Positions 10,271-22,141 are shown, counted from the first letter of the stretch. The stretch is DNA of 64,000 bases from Lunularia cruciata (GCA_948567375.1 OX419755.1:22646517-22710516), one strand, 5' to 3'. The notes: generated from the letters alone by a model not told the origin. Numbers and translations: made by a program.

Positions 10271-11640
10271 CTTTTCTTCTATATCTTTGCCTATTTTCTT
10301 TTATTAGTGAACCTCTGTCTTTGAAGGTCGTGTTGTAAGCTTTGCTGGTTTTTGCCTAGATATTGCATTTCATAATTAATTTCCATCCTTCTTGTTATCA
10401 CATATGGTCACTTTCCTTTGGCTAAATGGGCTTGCATGTACATTTTTGCCTAGACTCCTAAACTTGTTAAGTTGTTCTTGCTTCCAACCAGCTACCTTCA
10501 TTGCCGTCCTTGTGACTTACTATTCTCAAATACCTTCCTTTGCTATTGCTTGGATATTTTTCAGGTTTTTCTTCTTCAAAGACTCAGAGCCTTCCTTGGA
10601 ACAAATCATTATAGGCAAGATACATGTCAAATAGGCTTTTTTACCAAAAAAAGGTCTATAAAATATGATTCAAAGCCAACCAACACTACAAAGCTATCAG
10701 AAGACAATAGGAGGTTTCATAAATAGTTACACAAAGTTTCATAACTTTTCATATAGATAGTTATGAAGCATTGACTAAATTGGTATGGTGTATGAATGGG
10801 AGGTAGAAAGGGTCTTGCTATGGAGTTTGGGCCAAGTTCCTTATTATTAGCACACTTCATATGAGGTGGTTTGTAGAAAATAAGGGATAATGATCTTTCC
10901 ATTATCACTCTATAGTGCATTGATTATGCATTAGGGTTAATAAATTATGTAGTTTAAGGTTAGAGTGAAAGTAATAGCCACCAAAGGGAGCATCCATGAT
11001 GTTCAAGAACAAGTATGGTAATCAAAAGTTGACAAATTCATGCTCAAGATGACCCGAAATGTGATTTTTGACCAAGGAGTAAGATTGGAGGGACCATGAG
11101 TGGAAAGATTTGAGGGCATGCAAAAATTGACAATGGAAGAAGATTTAAGAGACCCAAAGCTAAAGTTGGAAGGAGGAGTGAATCTGTTTGGAGTGGGAAG
11201 ATTTGAGTGCATGTTGTGGGAAGGTTAGAAGGAGGAGTGATTTTGTTTGAAGGATTACTCTCCAAAATCCTTGCTTTCATTATTTAAAAATTTTTAATTT
11301 ATGTTCATTGTCTCTTGGCACGACTATGAAATGTATGCCCTTGTTCTCCCTTGAATGATGAAAAGAAATTCATGAACTTGTTTTCTTGTTAGGAAATGAA
11401 TTTTATGAGATTTTTTTTTGTTCTGTGCACAAAGAATAGAGATGCCTTTGTGCCAATAAGGAGTTATTTGGGGTGATTAAGAATCAATTCAAGTCACGCT
11501 GAATGGGAGCACTTGTGTAGAACTAACTAGAAATATTAGAAAATATGTTCAATGGATGATTTGGGTAGATTTGGAAATATTGCTACAAGGATTAGAAGAT
11601 GAAGACAAAGACAAAGAATTAGGAGGAGATTTAGATATGC
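10271..11640. other. No gene recognised; loosely repeated words at 11060-11250
   Basis: The sequence is AT-rich. Between about 11060 and 11250, phrases such as 'gaaagatttgag.gcatg' and 'gaaggaggagtga' recur at irregular spacing. The short antisense frames there merely follow the repeat. I find no coding family. Confidence 0.4.
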
Positions 11641-12770
11641 TAGATTTTTTTATCAATGGGTGGGAGTATGCACATACTCATTGCTAATTGGAACCCCCTA
11701 TTCCTTACCCTCGTAGTAGAAAGTTTGCGATAAAGTATTTTAGAAATCTTGATACAAAGTCCTTTTGCCAACTTACTAAAATGGATGTCAATTTTTTTTC
11801 AACATTAGTGGATTTGATTAAGACTCACACAAGTTTTGAAAAGCTACCAAAGAGAACAAACACTCGTGTGGATCCAAGTTGCCCTAGCCTTGGATAGATT
11901 TAGGCATCACGGCAATGGAGCTTGTGTTGCAAGAGGTTTAAATGTTTGGGGCATTAGTGATGGTTCAACAATTGCTTTTACTGATAGAGTTATGATAGCC
12001 ATATTAGATTTGATGAGGAGTCAAGTTGCTTGGCTTGAGCTAGAGGAGAGGAGGAGGATATCCACTGTTTTTGCACACAAATTTTTTCTTGGTTGTGTTA
12101 GTTTGGTAGATGGAAAATTTTTTCCTCTTGCAGCTTGACCAATAGTGGACGGAGAGATACCTTTCAGCCGCAAGGGTTCACATTCTATAAATGGCCAAGT
12201 GATTTGTGATGATAAAAGGAGAATTATACATTTTTCCAGGAGTACATTCTATAATATGTGTTTTTTTGTTATGTATTTTTTCAATGCATTGGTGATCCTC
12301 TTTGTATGGTTTACTAAAAGTATAATTTGACTTTTTTGTTTGCATGAATGCCAGGGTTATGTCATGACATGGCTTGTTTGAATAAATCCTCACTATGGAA
12401 TGATTTGAACTAGAGAGGGAGTTGTCACACTTTTGAGGCAAAGAAGTACCTTTTAGGTGATTTGGGTTATATATCCATGCATCACCTAGTCCTTGCTTTC
12501 AAGCAAACCCAATCAGAGGACAAGACAGAGTTTAATAAACATTTGGAAAAGGCAAGAGTGATAAATGAGCATTGTATAAAGTATTGAAAGCTAGATGGCA
12601 TTCTCTTTGTGAGCTAAGAGTGCAATTCAAAGACAATAGTAGAAATGATTATTTGTTAAAGTGGGTACAAAATTATAATTTTTTACATAATTTTTTAATC
12701 AATAGGTTTGATGTTTGGTCAGATGACAATGGCAGATTTACAGAGGAAACTTAAATAGATTCAAAAATGT
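11641..12770 (+). pseudogene. PIF/Harbinger-type (HARBI1-like) DDE transposase, broken
   Basis: Successive fragments give the order of a Harbinger transposase. An N-terminal helical part covers 11688-11890. It is followed by 'RFRHHGNGACVARGLNVWG' and 'DGSTIAFTDRVMIAIL' (11890-12010), and by 'GCVSLVDGKFFPLA' (12090-12138), which holds the first catalytic Asp. Next come 'SINGQVICDDKRRIIHF' (12187-12235), 'CHDMACLNKSSLW' (12359-12398), which has the second Asp, and 'YLLGDLGYI'. 'ARVINEHC' (about 12551-12575) gives the catalytic Glu, followed by 'ARWHSLCELRVQF'. All three acidic residues are visible, but stops and frameshifts separate them. A 113-bp stretch between the first and second Asp (12242-12354) begins GT and ends AG and may be an intron. 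I see no terminal inverted repeats. Confidence 0.7.
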
Positions 12771-13130
12771 CTTTTCATGATATAGAACTTGGTGCAAAAG
12801 AAGGTAAATCAAGGGCGATGCAACAATACCTTGATTACCACGATGATGATACACTTGATTGAGTGAGTTTCCATACAACAAATTATTTATTTTTCAATTC
12901 TTCATCTCATATCTCATACTTTGGTTATGTTTCTTGTATTTTATCACCAACACCAATTTTTAAAAATGTTGCTCCCTCTAACTTAGACCATGAGTTGCAA
13001 AAAGAACTCTTGGGAGCTTAATTTGTACATTTGTACGGCCCAAGCTTACACTTACACAATGTGGTGTTGGGCAAGTTTACACCTCAAATTTGCCAGATGT
13101 ATGTTCTTGGAAAAGAGTTTAAGTGGCCCT
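12771..13130. other. No gene recognised
   Basis: AT-rich DNA after the transposase remnant; it may include the element's 3' end, but no inverted repeat was found. Confidence 0.35.
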
Positions 13131-13430
13131 ATGATACTTGTAGATGCCATATGATGGCGCTCGTACGCGCTGGGGACCATCTTCCAACTTGCCAAAAAAT
13201 TTCTTGTGCCCGTTGGCATAGTGTGGCATCGATAGGTGCTATGCAATGGCACTCATAGGGCGTTGGAGGGCGTTTGGGACCACCTTCTAGCTTCAAAAAA
13301 ATTATTGCACTCAGTGGTGCCGAGGGGCACTAGTAGGCATTGGGTGATGGTGTTGGTAGGCAACATGCATGATTTATGTAATGCTTGGGTGTGCCGGTTG
13401 GTGACATGGAGTGCCACATATTGCCACTCA
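13131..13430. repeat. Degenerate GC-rich minisatellite-like block 1
   Basis: Short words around 'ggtgct', 'ggcact', 'ggcgct' and 'gtaggc' recur at roughly 10-15 bp without strict period. The composition contrasts with the AT-rich neighbours. Similar words occur in the blocks near 14.15-14.48 kb (both orientations) and 17.33-17.62 kb (as the complement). Confidence 0.4.
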
Positions 13431-14130
13431 GGATTTGAGTTCTTTCCTTTGAAATACTGATTTTTACACTAAATGTGCACATTTTGGGCATTTGGATATT
13501 CAAACTTTCTTTCCAACATGGGGCTATATGAACCTTCTTCTTTCTAGATTTGAATAGAAGTCATTTCACTACTTGGGTGTGGGGTGTTTGAAGGAGTCAT
13601 TTTGTTGCATGGGGTGTTCAAATGAGCAAACTTGAAGGAGGAAAACTTGCATTGTTTGAAGGAGGTCAACTCACGGTGGGGTTTCAGAGAGTTGGAACTT
13701 TGAGAGGAAGAGAGCATTAGAGATTAGAAAGGAAGAGCAGGAGAGCATTCAAGAGATAGAGAGGAGAGATAGAGAGGAAGAGAAGATTGTAAACTGAATT
13801 TAAACCATGGAAAAAATCTGGGGATATGAAAAGATTGTTGGCGGGCCCAACATGATAAATACTTAGGAAGAAAATTGGCTCATAACTTTTCATACTATTC
13901 AACACCCAAAGAATTTCATCAAGTGGTGCTGGCTGGACAAACATCAGATTCAAACTACTATCTCTGGAATTTAGGAGGTAGATCTGGAAGTAATCAGCCT
14001 CAAGATTACACTTGGACTTCACTACCCACATCTAGAGGTATTCTTTAAACTTTCTTAATTTTTTTCTCTTCATTTCTCTCTATTTTCAAACGTTTCAGCA
14101 CCTTAGGATTGTGATTTATGCAATTAGGCC
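13431..14130. other. No gene recognised; purine-rich stretch at 13690-13795
   Basis: A run of 'gagagatagagaggaagag'-like purine sequence lies at about 13690-13795. The 104-codon antisense frame across it is probably a by-product of that composition. Confidence 0.4.
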
Positions 14131-14490
14131 TCTAAATTTTCCATGCCTCCCAACCTTGTCCCGTAGCACCTCCCAATGTCTTCCAGCACCATCTGGTGCC
14201 GACCCTAAACCCTAAACCTTTCACACAAGCGCCTTCTAGCATCTCCAAGCGTCACCTAGCGCCATTGTGATGTGCTTCCTAAAATGCCCTATCCCGTAGT
14301 GGCTTCCAGTGCAGTTGCGCCTTTGGGTAGTGTCATCGGGTGTCCTCTTGGTGCTTGTAGGTGATGCATGTCCCTGCGTGCCCTTGAGTGGCAGCAACAA
14401 GTGGCACCCAATGGTGCTTGTTGCTTTCTTCTTGTCCAGGAGTGGCTTTGAGCGGCTGCTCCTACAGCGGCACCCATTGTCTTTAGTCCT
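14131..14490. repeat. Degenerate GC-rich minisatellite-like block 2 with telomere-like words
   Basis: Words such as 'agcacc', 'agcgcc' and 'ggtgcc' recur irregularly, as in block 1. At 14203-14218 there are a little over two copies of CCCTAAA, the plant telomere unit. Two units are too few to be a telomere and may be chance or repair filler. Confidence 0.4.
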
Positions 14491-14639
14491 TATGATTGAG
14501 GTTTAAGGTTATTTTCTTGGTGGGTTCTGTAGGTTCTTCCATGTACGGATTTTGTGAGTTCATGGGAGAAGGTCTCTTGCACAGGTTTGGTAAGAGGGAG
14601 GAAATTTCAATTGACTATAGATATAGTTAGAGATGCACT

Positions 14640-15180
14640 TGCCATGCCAAGGGGAAGAATACCAAGACAGAGGATAGTTCCTTACATAGCTGTTTCAGAC
14701 TGATTTCCACAAAGGGGTAGGGTTGCAAAAAGATATCTTGCAAGGCAATGTGTGTATCCTATGTTTAGAGCTTTCTTCTTGTTGATGGGTGCACTTGTTG
14801 CATCCACTATTTGGCCCAAGATTGTACATGGGCATTTGGTACTCAACACCAAGACCAAGTTGAGGAGATTTGGTGTGGAGGATTATGATTGGGGAGAGTT
14901 AGCATTTAGAGCTATCATTGCGGAGGTGGGGAGTTTGCAAAGCTAATTGAGGAGTACTAAGGGGCACCAGTTCAAGGTCACCTTCCTTGGTAGATACTCA
15001 TCTCTATGTGGAGAGAGATTTCATTCTAGAGGAGTACATGATGTACTTGAGTGATGAAGAGAGGAGATTATACACAAGGGAGAGCATGATGATGATCATG
15101 AGGATGCAGATAGCTCAAATGAGGATGAGACTAATGATGATGGGGAGGATGAAGGAGAGGATGAGGATGGTGAGTGATTG
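14640..15180 (+). pseudogene. Unrecognised coding remnant with acidic tail
   Basis: The frame 14752-14946 ('FLLMGALVASTIWPKIVHG ... KLRRFGVEDYDWGELAFRA') reads like a conserved protein segment, but I cannot assign it to a family. After a stop and frame change, the stretch 15087-15180 can be read as an Asp/Glu-rich tail ('DADSSNEDETNDDGEDEGE'), which is plausible as the end of the same product. A (TA)n tract follows at once. It could be an element-encoded protein or a host-gene fragment. Confidence 0.35.
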
Positions 15181-15190
15181 ATTAGGTTTG

Positions 15191-15194
<4 letters not shown>

Positions 15195-15261
<67 letters not shown>
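15195..15261. repeat. (TA)n microsatellite
   Basis: About 33 uninterrupted TA units. Confidence 0.97.
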
Positions 15262-15265
<4 letters not shown>

Positions 15266-15519
15266 GAAAACATACAAAGTTCTTTTGCGTATACCATTAA
15301 CGGATTTAATACATGAGTTCATTTAAGAAGCTTTAATTAATGAACTTGTGAACTTGTGTATTTTTTTAATTCTAATATGAATTTGTAATTTATGGATAAT
15401 TAAATGTACCACTTGTGAATAAGTGTTCTATAGATTTGTGTTGAGACATTGCACTTACTCTTTGTTGAGATAGCTCCTTTTCCCTCTTCTCTTCTTCCTC
15501 TTCACCACTTTCTCCATCT

Positions 15520-15900
15520 ATGGAGGGGGTTGGTGACCCCACGGATTTCAGATTACCTTCACCTTCTTCTTGTTTTGTTGACATCACTTGTATTTTAGAA
15601 GATTTTGTTCAAGTGATTGAGTGTAGAGAGCAAAATCTCCTTGAGCATGAGAGTAGACAAGAGAGTGTAGAGGAGAGAGAGATATTAGTGCTTGAGCGCA
15701 AGAGTAGATTGGACAATGTAGAGGAGAGAGAGAGATTAGTGCTTGAGCGTGAAAGTAGATTGGAGAGTGTAGAGAAGAGAGAGAGATTACTACTTGAACG
15801 CAAGAGTAGATAAGAGAGTGTAGAGGAGAGGGAGAGATTAGTGCTTGAGCATGAGAGTAGATAAGAGAGCTTTGAGAAGCATGGGGTTTTCACCTTAGAG
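15520..15900 (+). pseudogene. Coiled-coil-like protein remnant with 51-bp repeats
   Basis: The open frame 15520-15813 runs on through two in-frame TAG/TAA stops as a Glu/Arg/Leu-rich helix. Its core is a 51-bp (17-residue) unit, roughly 'ESVEERERLVLERESRL', repeated about four and a half times between 15640 and 15865 with few changes. Such a sequence would form a long charged helix or coiled coil. Downstream translation to about 16085 stays helix-like ('EQERLLCEREDLLAAKEER') before breaking up. No family is recognised. The antisense frame of 158 codons is a shadow of the repeat. Confidence 0.5.
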
Positions 15901-17165
15901 CAAGAGAGACTCCTTTGTGAGCGAGAGGATTTACTTGCTGCAAAGGAGGAGAGGCATCTGACCTTGCTTACTTTTGAGATGGAGAGAGCAAAGATTAGCA
16001 GACTTGGACTTGGACATACTAGGTGCCACTGCCATGGTGGAGGGTTATAGGGTCCACTTACAAAATCAGGCATGAGAGTTATCATATGCTATAGAGAGAT
16101 GCAAGAGTGCACATGTTTAGGTAGAGGAGAGTGAGAGTATTCTAGCTCAGATGAGGGCTCATGTGGCTTATCTTGGACCGCGACTACGTACTATTGCTTG
16201 CCAGACCCATACTTGTCATGAGATGCAAACTCAAACTGATGCCACCCATGTGTTACCTCATAGTGTGGAGACTCAAGGCACTCAGACTAAGTTTAGAGAG
16301 AGGCTTTGTTCATTAGGTGAGTATATTCCATGTATCCTCTCCCTAGGTTTCTTATGGAAGAAAATTATGATTGTCGATGTTACTTGTTTGGCATCATAAT
16401 GGCTTTGTGGTGCTATTGGTTTCCGTGCATGGGAGAGTTTGACAACTAGGCATGGCTGGTGCTCTCATACACAATCCAGGCTTGTAGGGTGGGTAGCCCA
16501 TCTTGGTGTTAGCCATTTCATCCAATTCTATTTGCTACACTTTGAGGTTATCTTGTGGATAGATCTTACTCTAGATAGAATGGAGTGGTTGCTATAGAGC
16601 ATATGGCAGTGGTCCAAACTTCCAGAGGGAGTTCACACCGGGTCTTGCCTCATGGCCTATTTTTGTTCTATAGATATCTAGTGAGATTTTGAGTTCAGAG
16701 GACTTAGAGTTAGATCATATGAGCATCTTACTTCATTAGGTTTACCTCTTTGTGATCTTTTGATCTTAAAAGTTATGCACTCTCTTATTATAGGAATTAT
16801 CTACATGGCGCTATCCACCCTACCCACTTTTGTCCTTATAGGGTACATAGAGCATCATACACTTGATCATTTGACCCTTTGATGAGTGCTTTGGACAGAT
16901 TTGTCCATGACAATAGGCCTGCTATTAGTTGGGCAGAAGAGGAGTGGACATCAAGGAGACTGAGTTCTTATAATAGTTACCCATATTCTCTTCTTGATTG
17001 CAATATTAGGCACCAAGACTTGGATAAGAGTGAGTGGACCCTACGGTGGTCATCGAGACCATTTAGGATTCAACATCATGTATACCATGGTAGACTTGAG
17101 GACGCAATGGCAGCACTTAGACACCATGGTGCATCTCCCTCTTCTTCAACTCCTCCTCTACCATA
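15901..17165 (+). pseudogene. Unrecognised decayed coding sequence downstream of the coiled coil
   Basis: Short frames (16151-16399, 16879-17166) have protein-like composition, for example 'LDRFVHDNRPAISWAEEEW' and 'VYHGRLEDAMAALRHHG', separated by many stops. They may continue the product that starts with the coiled-coil repeat. I cannot name a domain. Confidence 0.25.
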
Positions 17166-17329
17166 GTGATAGGTTTAGGTTTTATTGGCTCCCCATTTAT
17201 ATACATCTTTTGTTCATTTATCCTCATGTATACATTTATCTTTTATACTCATATATATTTTAGTTTAACTTGTGAAACTCTCATATTTTTGTCTAACTCT
17301 CATATTCTCATGTGCTATATACTCAATTG

Positions 17330-17625
17330 TGCCTTGTGCATCAAATTGGACATCACTTGGCACCTATGTGCACCACCCACATCACATTCACCACACTTAA
17401 CCCATTATGGGCATCACTCAGTGCCAACAAGCATAGACGCGTGTTTACAAGCATCGACGAGTGTCACCAATTACTCACAAGCACCTACAAGCCCTCACAA
17501 GTGCCACCAATTAAACATGAGTGCCTACAAGTGCTGATGAGCGCCTACAAGCATTTAGGACCACCCATGAGCACTTACGAGCATCCACAAGCACCAATGG
17601 GTGCCGACAAGCGCTAGTTGGCTTT
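17330..17625. repeat. Degenerate minisatellite-like block 3
   Basis: Irregular recurrence of 'acaagc', 'gcacctaca', 'gcaccaat' and 'gagcgcctac' at about 11-13 bp spacing. The words are the complement of those in blocks 1 and 2. Short frames on both strands follow from the repeat. Confidence 0.5.
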
Positions 17626-17899
17626 AATTCAACAAAGTGCGGCATTGAGCGATGACTAGCAGCGGCAGAAAAGAGTTGATGGGCGGGAACTTGCGGCATC
17701 TTGGGCCGATTAGGTGCGGTGAAGAAAAAAAATGGGAGGAACTGAGTAGTAAGGAGCGGCATCTAGGAGATACTATCAGCATTTATCAATTTTCCATAAC
17801 TTATCTTTATTATAATTATAATAAAGGTTACATGTTGGTATAGTATTCACTATCCATAGAGTACAATGAGTATTGAACCTAAGTGAGCACTTTGAAATA

Positions 17900-19060
17900 G
17901 TGACTTATTTCCTCGAGAGTTTCCCTTGCCAGTATGAGACTCATTTTTATTTCATAAGTGCGCTTTGATTCCAATCTCTTCTCCTTAAATTTTTGTTTGT
18001 CTGCCCTAGCTTTCCTTTTATTTGCACTCAATTTTTTCTCAATTTCAATTTTCATCTTCTCTATCTCTAATCTAATACGCTTTGCTTTTAGTCAGCTAGT
18101 CATAACCTCTCCTTGGATTCTATAGTATTTGCCTTCAACATGGTGATTTTTGCTAAATCGTGAGACAATGACATACTAGGTGACAACCTGGGTACCTTAT
18201 TGATATTCAACCTTTCCTCTTCTTTGGGTCACGTTCTCCTTCTTGATTGATGAAAGCACACTCGGATCCATCCCTTGTAGAAGTTAAAGGCGGTGGTGTA
18301 ATGAAAGGTGAGTCCTCAATTGGTGGAACAAATGGAGACTCATCCCGGGTGATAGGATTCCATTGTCCATGCCACTTGGTATACTTTCCACCCCTTGGGT
18401 GTTTGGGACCAATTGGGGCTTGAGATAGGGAGCACCACCTTTGGAGGAGATGGGAATTGCAAGCATTCTTGTGTACCTTCATGGACCTCCTCCTCGCCAA
18501 CCTTGCAAATATTGCTTGAATTGGGATTAAAATCTCCTAAACTTACCATTGCAAGTGGACTTATTTTGCTTTGCTCCCAAACATGGCTTCCATTCTTGAA
18601 AAATGTGTGCACATTCCATTCAATTTATCTTTTATAGTTCTCCATCCTTTGCCATATTCCTTCTCCGTGATACCTTCTCCAATAGACTTGTTCTTAAGGT
18701 CCCAAGTTTCTTTGTATTATTTCATGCACCTCAACCATTTCTTGTAAAGCTTGTCACTTGTCATAGAAGTAGGAAATCCTTTTCCTTCCCTAATCAAAAA
18801 GGTTGCCATGAAACTAAATGTTGTCTATTTTTGAATGGGCATTTTGCAATTCCCAATATGAATCTGTGCAATATGAATCTGTGCAAAATGCTTAGGGTCC
18901 TCCAAATCATCCAGTATTTGGCTATAATGGTGTGTTGCCATGCAAAATTGTTCATATTCCTTTTTTTTGCGGGCACGGAAGAAGCCATCCTCAACAAGTC
19001 TCCAAATTTCCCTAATGGTTGTTGAGGTTGCGAATCCAAAGACTCGATGGTCCTAGATCA
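17900..19060 (-). pseudogene. Possible Myb/SANT-like transposon-associated protein, broken
   Basis: Reading the minus strand across several frames gives 'LVEDGFFRARKKRN', a basic aromatic segment 'NNFAWQHTIIAKYW', 'FKNRQHLVSW', 'MTSDKLYKKWLRCMK' and 'EYGKGWRTIKDKLNGM', then a Ser/Pro-rich linker and a Lys-rich end. The order and the 'FKNR' word recall the Myb/SANT-like domain proteins that accompany PIF/Harbinger transposases or occur as plant repeats. Many stops are present. The assignment is by resemblance only; an unrelated decayed gene is possible. Confidence 0.3.
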
Positions 19061-20330
19061 GCTTCCAAAAGTGAGTCTCTTGCACTAAAACAAGGTACTT
19101 GATCTCCCATTGCAAAAATGTTGTTGCACTCGTGGTGTAAAATTCCTTGACCCCTAATCAATTTCTTGGTTGCCGCACCGACGGCGTTGATCATTCCCCA
19201 CACCAATACAAAACTACAAAACCGTTGTTTAGTTGCCTAACAACTCGCACATTTGCTCGGGAGGGTAGTGAATTCGAGTTTAGAATTTTGAATTGTTGAG
19301 GGTGGCATTTTGGATTTTGAATATGTGAACCAAATTATAAATCATACGTGACTCATCTAACCATGTGACCATCCTCTTGAGAAAACATATCACTTTGTCT
19401 GTCTGACAATCATTTCTCTAATTGAGATATTCCTAAACATCCATAACATAGTGCTTTATTTTTATAAATGAATGTAATTTGGATAAAATATCTGGTAACT
19501 AAAATTACATAGTATTCATTTATTGCAATCTTGTCTCATTACCATTATGGAGTTCACTAAAAATTATAGAGAAGTTTGTTATTTATCTACCCGGACACCT
19601 CCTTCAAATCTATTTCTGAAACCCCCTAATGTTTTGAAGTTGTCGACTGAGTGCTGTACTGTATTTAACTGCCAAGTTCGCGTAACATGTACGTCGAGCC
19701 AGATTCACAGTTCAGATCAGATGTGTCGAACTGCAATCATACGGTGGATCTGTCCAGTTCCGTGACTGAAAATTGACTCTTCGTTAGCCTGCGTCCGCTG
19801 TGAGAAGGGATTTGGATAGAAACTGAATTATGCCGGTGAGAAGAAAGCTGAACAGTACACCTCATAATAGTAGGTTATTTAGATCCCAGGACTAGCCAAC
19901 ACGTACGCATGGGTCATACAACGTGTCAGTTTCCACCGGTGAGCAAGAGGAAGGAAGAAACCGGGAAGTATATTACCGATCTCGGGTAGTTCTGGGATGG
20001 ATAAGCCCGTCGTCGTATCAATGCGTTTTGAGCACCTGTGTATCGGGCTTCAGTTACAGGGACCCAGACTTTAGTGGGAACCGGTTAAGCAGCTGCAGCA
20101 ATCCCCAGACAGGGATGTGACTCAAGTGGGTTTTTGTTCACTTCATCAAATTGAGACTTTCTGTCTATACGAGTTTATGATCAGTGACTTTTCCCGCAAG
20201 GTTAGATTTGACTGCTTGTCAACACACCAAACCTTTGAATATGAACATTATTGTTTTCGATCGTCACTCATTGGTGTCAGTTCTATGCGTAGACAACAAA
20301 GGTCTCTAATTCCAAAGCGACAAGCATAGG
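19061..20330. other. No gene recognised
   Basis: The first part is AT-rich. From about 19640 the DNA becomes GC-richer with more CpG, like 1375-3300. Only short open frames are present and no element end is recognised. Confidence 0.4.
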
Positions 20331-20400
20331 ATAACAAGACGGATGAGAAGACCCCATCAAGCCTGGTGCCAGGAGAAAACCTAAGAGGTAACATGCCTCA
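20331..20400 (-). repeat. Orphan LINE 3' tail
   Basis: On the minus strand the tail reads 'gttacctcttaggttttctcc', 'aggcttgatggggtcttc', 'tcatccgtcttgtt'. No LINE coding part precedes it. Confidence 0.55.
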
Positions 20401-21185
20401 TTTTAGTAACTAATTTTACTCCACTCATTTTTGGGTACCTCTCCTCCTTTTTCAGGCTTGGTGTAACCAAATTTTCCCTCGTCACCTCGTCCCTGTTTGC
20501 CGAATAGTCAAAATAAAACCCATTTATTGCAGAGGTAAAAGTCCCACAATCTGAATGCTTACTTCATGTTGTTCTTCACAGGGGGACAGTCTCGCAGTGA
20601 TGAATCACGAGGTGAATCGTCCACTTCCATCACTCCCTTGTGGAATCAACATCGATCAATATCTGTCATAAAAAGCCATCTAAAGTGTAACCAATATCGG
20701 AGCAGATCCTGCGTGCTGGTTTGGGATGATGGGGAGAAAAAGTGTTCGAGAAAGACAGGAATGAGATAAACATTCCAGTAGTCCGGAACCGATCATGTTG
20801 ATCCAGGATTAGTGGATCTCGTCGAGAGCTGGCGCGCATATGTTCGGGATGTTAAGACACCATCAAGAAGAAAATCCAAGCCAAATATGCAAAAGAATAA
20901 CAAAAGGAACTTAAGACAATAGGGGTTTCAATAATCGATTTCAAGATACACGTAAACATAAGTAAAAAGTTAATAGTTAGATTGTAAAACTTCATGGTTC
21001 CTGTTCGAAAGCGCTTTAGGAAAATTTATGGACACTAAGTCTTGGCGAAAATCCGTAACTTAGGACCCCGAATCCGTAAAATGTGATGCGTAAATTTTAC
21101 AGTTATGATATTGCCTTGAACATTAATTGATTTATTAAAGCTTACTCAATGATATGAGATTCTGAAAGGACTACGCGTAAAAGAA
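20401..21185. other. No gene recognised
   Basis: Mixed-composition DNA with CpG-rich stretches (20560-20850). I see no open frame of note. A weak tail-like word 'caccatcaagaag' lies at 20859. Confidence 0.4.
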
Positions 21186-21250
21186 ATTGAAGGAAAGGAA
21201 GACCCCCTCAAGCCGTACAAGGGAAAGATGAGAAAAAGTAAAATGGAGCT
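21186..21250 (-). repeat. Orphan LINE 3' tail
   Basis: The minus strand reads 'gctccattttactttttctc', 'tcccttgtacggcttgag', 'ggggtcttcctttcc', matching the tail of the coding copies, including the 'gctccattttac' start. Confidence 0.55.
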
Positions 21251-21506
21251 ATGAGACTCGAATTCAAACCTTGCCCTACATTGGGATTATAGGGGCCAAG
21301 ACTAGAAAGGAAATGAGCAATCTCCACTATCGAGGTTGTCATTTGAGGACTTCTCTACATTTGCAGGCAAGAGAATTGCGATCAAAACCTTCATTTCTGA
21401 TTATTCATGATGCTATTCCTCCACGAGGCACTCTATTCGGCATTTCTTCCCCTCTCTTGTGCATGATAATTTATTTATATACTTCACCTAATACCTTTAT
21501 ATCGCA

Positions 21507-21640
21507 TTAGGGTTATGATGGCTTAGTTGATATATGTGAGGAGGGGTTTGCTAGCTATTTATGGAGGAGATTATTAGGGTTATGATGGCTTTGCTGATAT
21601 ATGTGTGGAGGGGTTTGCTAGCTATCTATGGAGGAGATTG
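21507..21640 (+). repeat. 67-bp tandem repeat x2
   Basis: Two adjacent copies (21507-21573, 21574-21640) of a unit starting 'ttagggttatgatggct' and ending 'atggaggagatt' differ at only a few positions, so the duplication looks recent compared with its surroundings. Confidence 0.85.
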
Positions 21641-21659
21641 CACTTATAACATTTTTGGG

Positions 21660-22141
21660 TAGTTGAATTCTCTCGGCGTTCTTACTTTCTTCTCATTTTG
21701 TGGTTGTTGATAAACCGGTCTTGGAGACTTATGTGATAGAGGTGGAGGGGAATCTTTTTCTCTCCAAATGTTATTACGGCAGTCGAGAGATAATCTATCC
21801 CCACGAGCACGAGAGTACTTTCCATCTTTTACTTCAGTATCGTCAGATTGGACAAGAGGTTTCCAGTCTTCCTTGATGGAGCAATAGTGTGAGCATATGT
21901 TCCATTCTCTTTTAATTGACTCGTCCATTCCTCATGCTACTAGAGCATGTTTTTGCTCTTGCTTTGACAAGGGTACAAGCACTTGGATCCTAGCTCACCA
22001 TGCATTAGGGCATTCTGACTTGCACCAACTACTTTCTCTACAGTGATGGTTTTGCTTAGGTTTGGTCCGCCCATGTGAGTCTTCATTACTCACTTGTGAA
22101 TGTGGTTCTACACTAGATGCAATAGCGGTCCATATGACACA
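21660..22141 (+). pseudogene. LINE-like element fragment (copy 4), up to the zinc finger
   Basis: Bases 21783-22141 match 9237-9590 of copy 3: 'ccacgagcacgagag', 'agattggacaagaggtt', 'cttccttgatggagcaa', 'cattagggcattc', 'cacttgtgaatgtggttctacactagatg'. The plus-strand frames give 'RACFCSCFDKGTSTWI' and 'LTCECGSTLDAIAVHMT', the putative zinc finger. Similarity ends exactly at the centre of a perfect palindrome (22127-22155), so the nuclease part is missing. Confidence 0.6.

Noticed and set aside
14203-14218. CCCTAAA units as an interstitial telomere
   Set aside because: Only a little over two units; too short to claim.
15609-16085. 158-codon Ser/Leu-rich frame on the minus strand
   Set aside because: Antisense of the Glu/Arg-rich coiled-coil repeat; the period-3 repeat keeps the opposite strand open.
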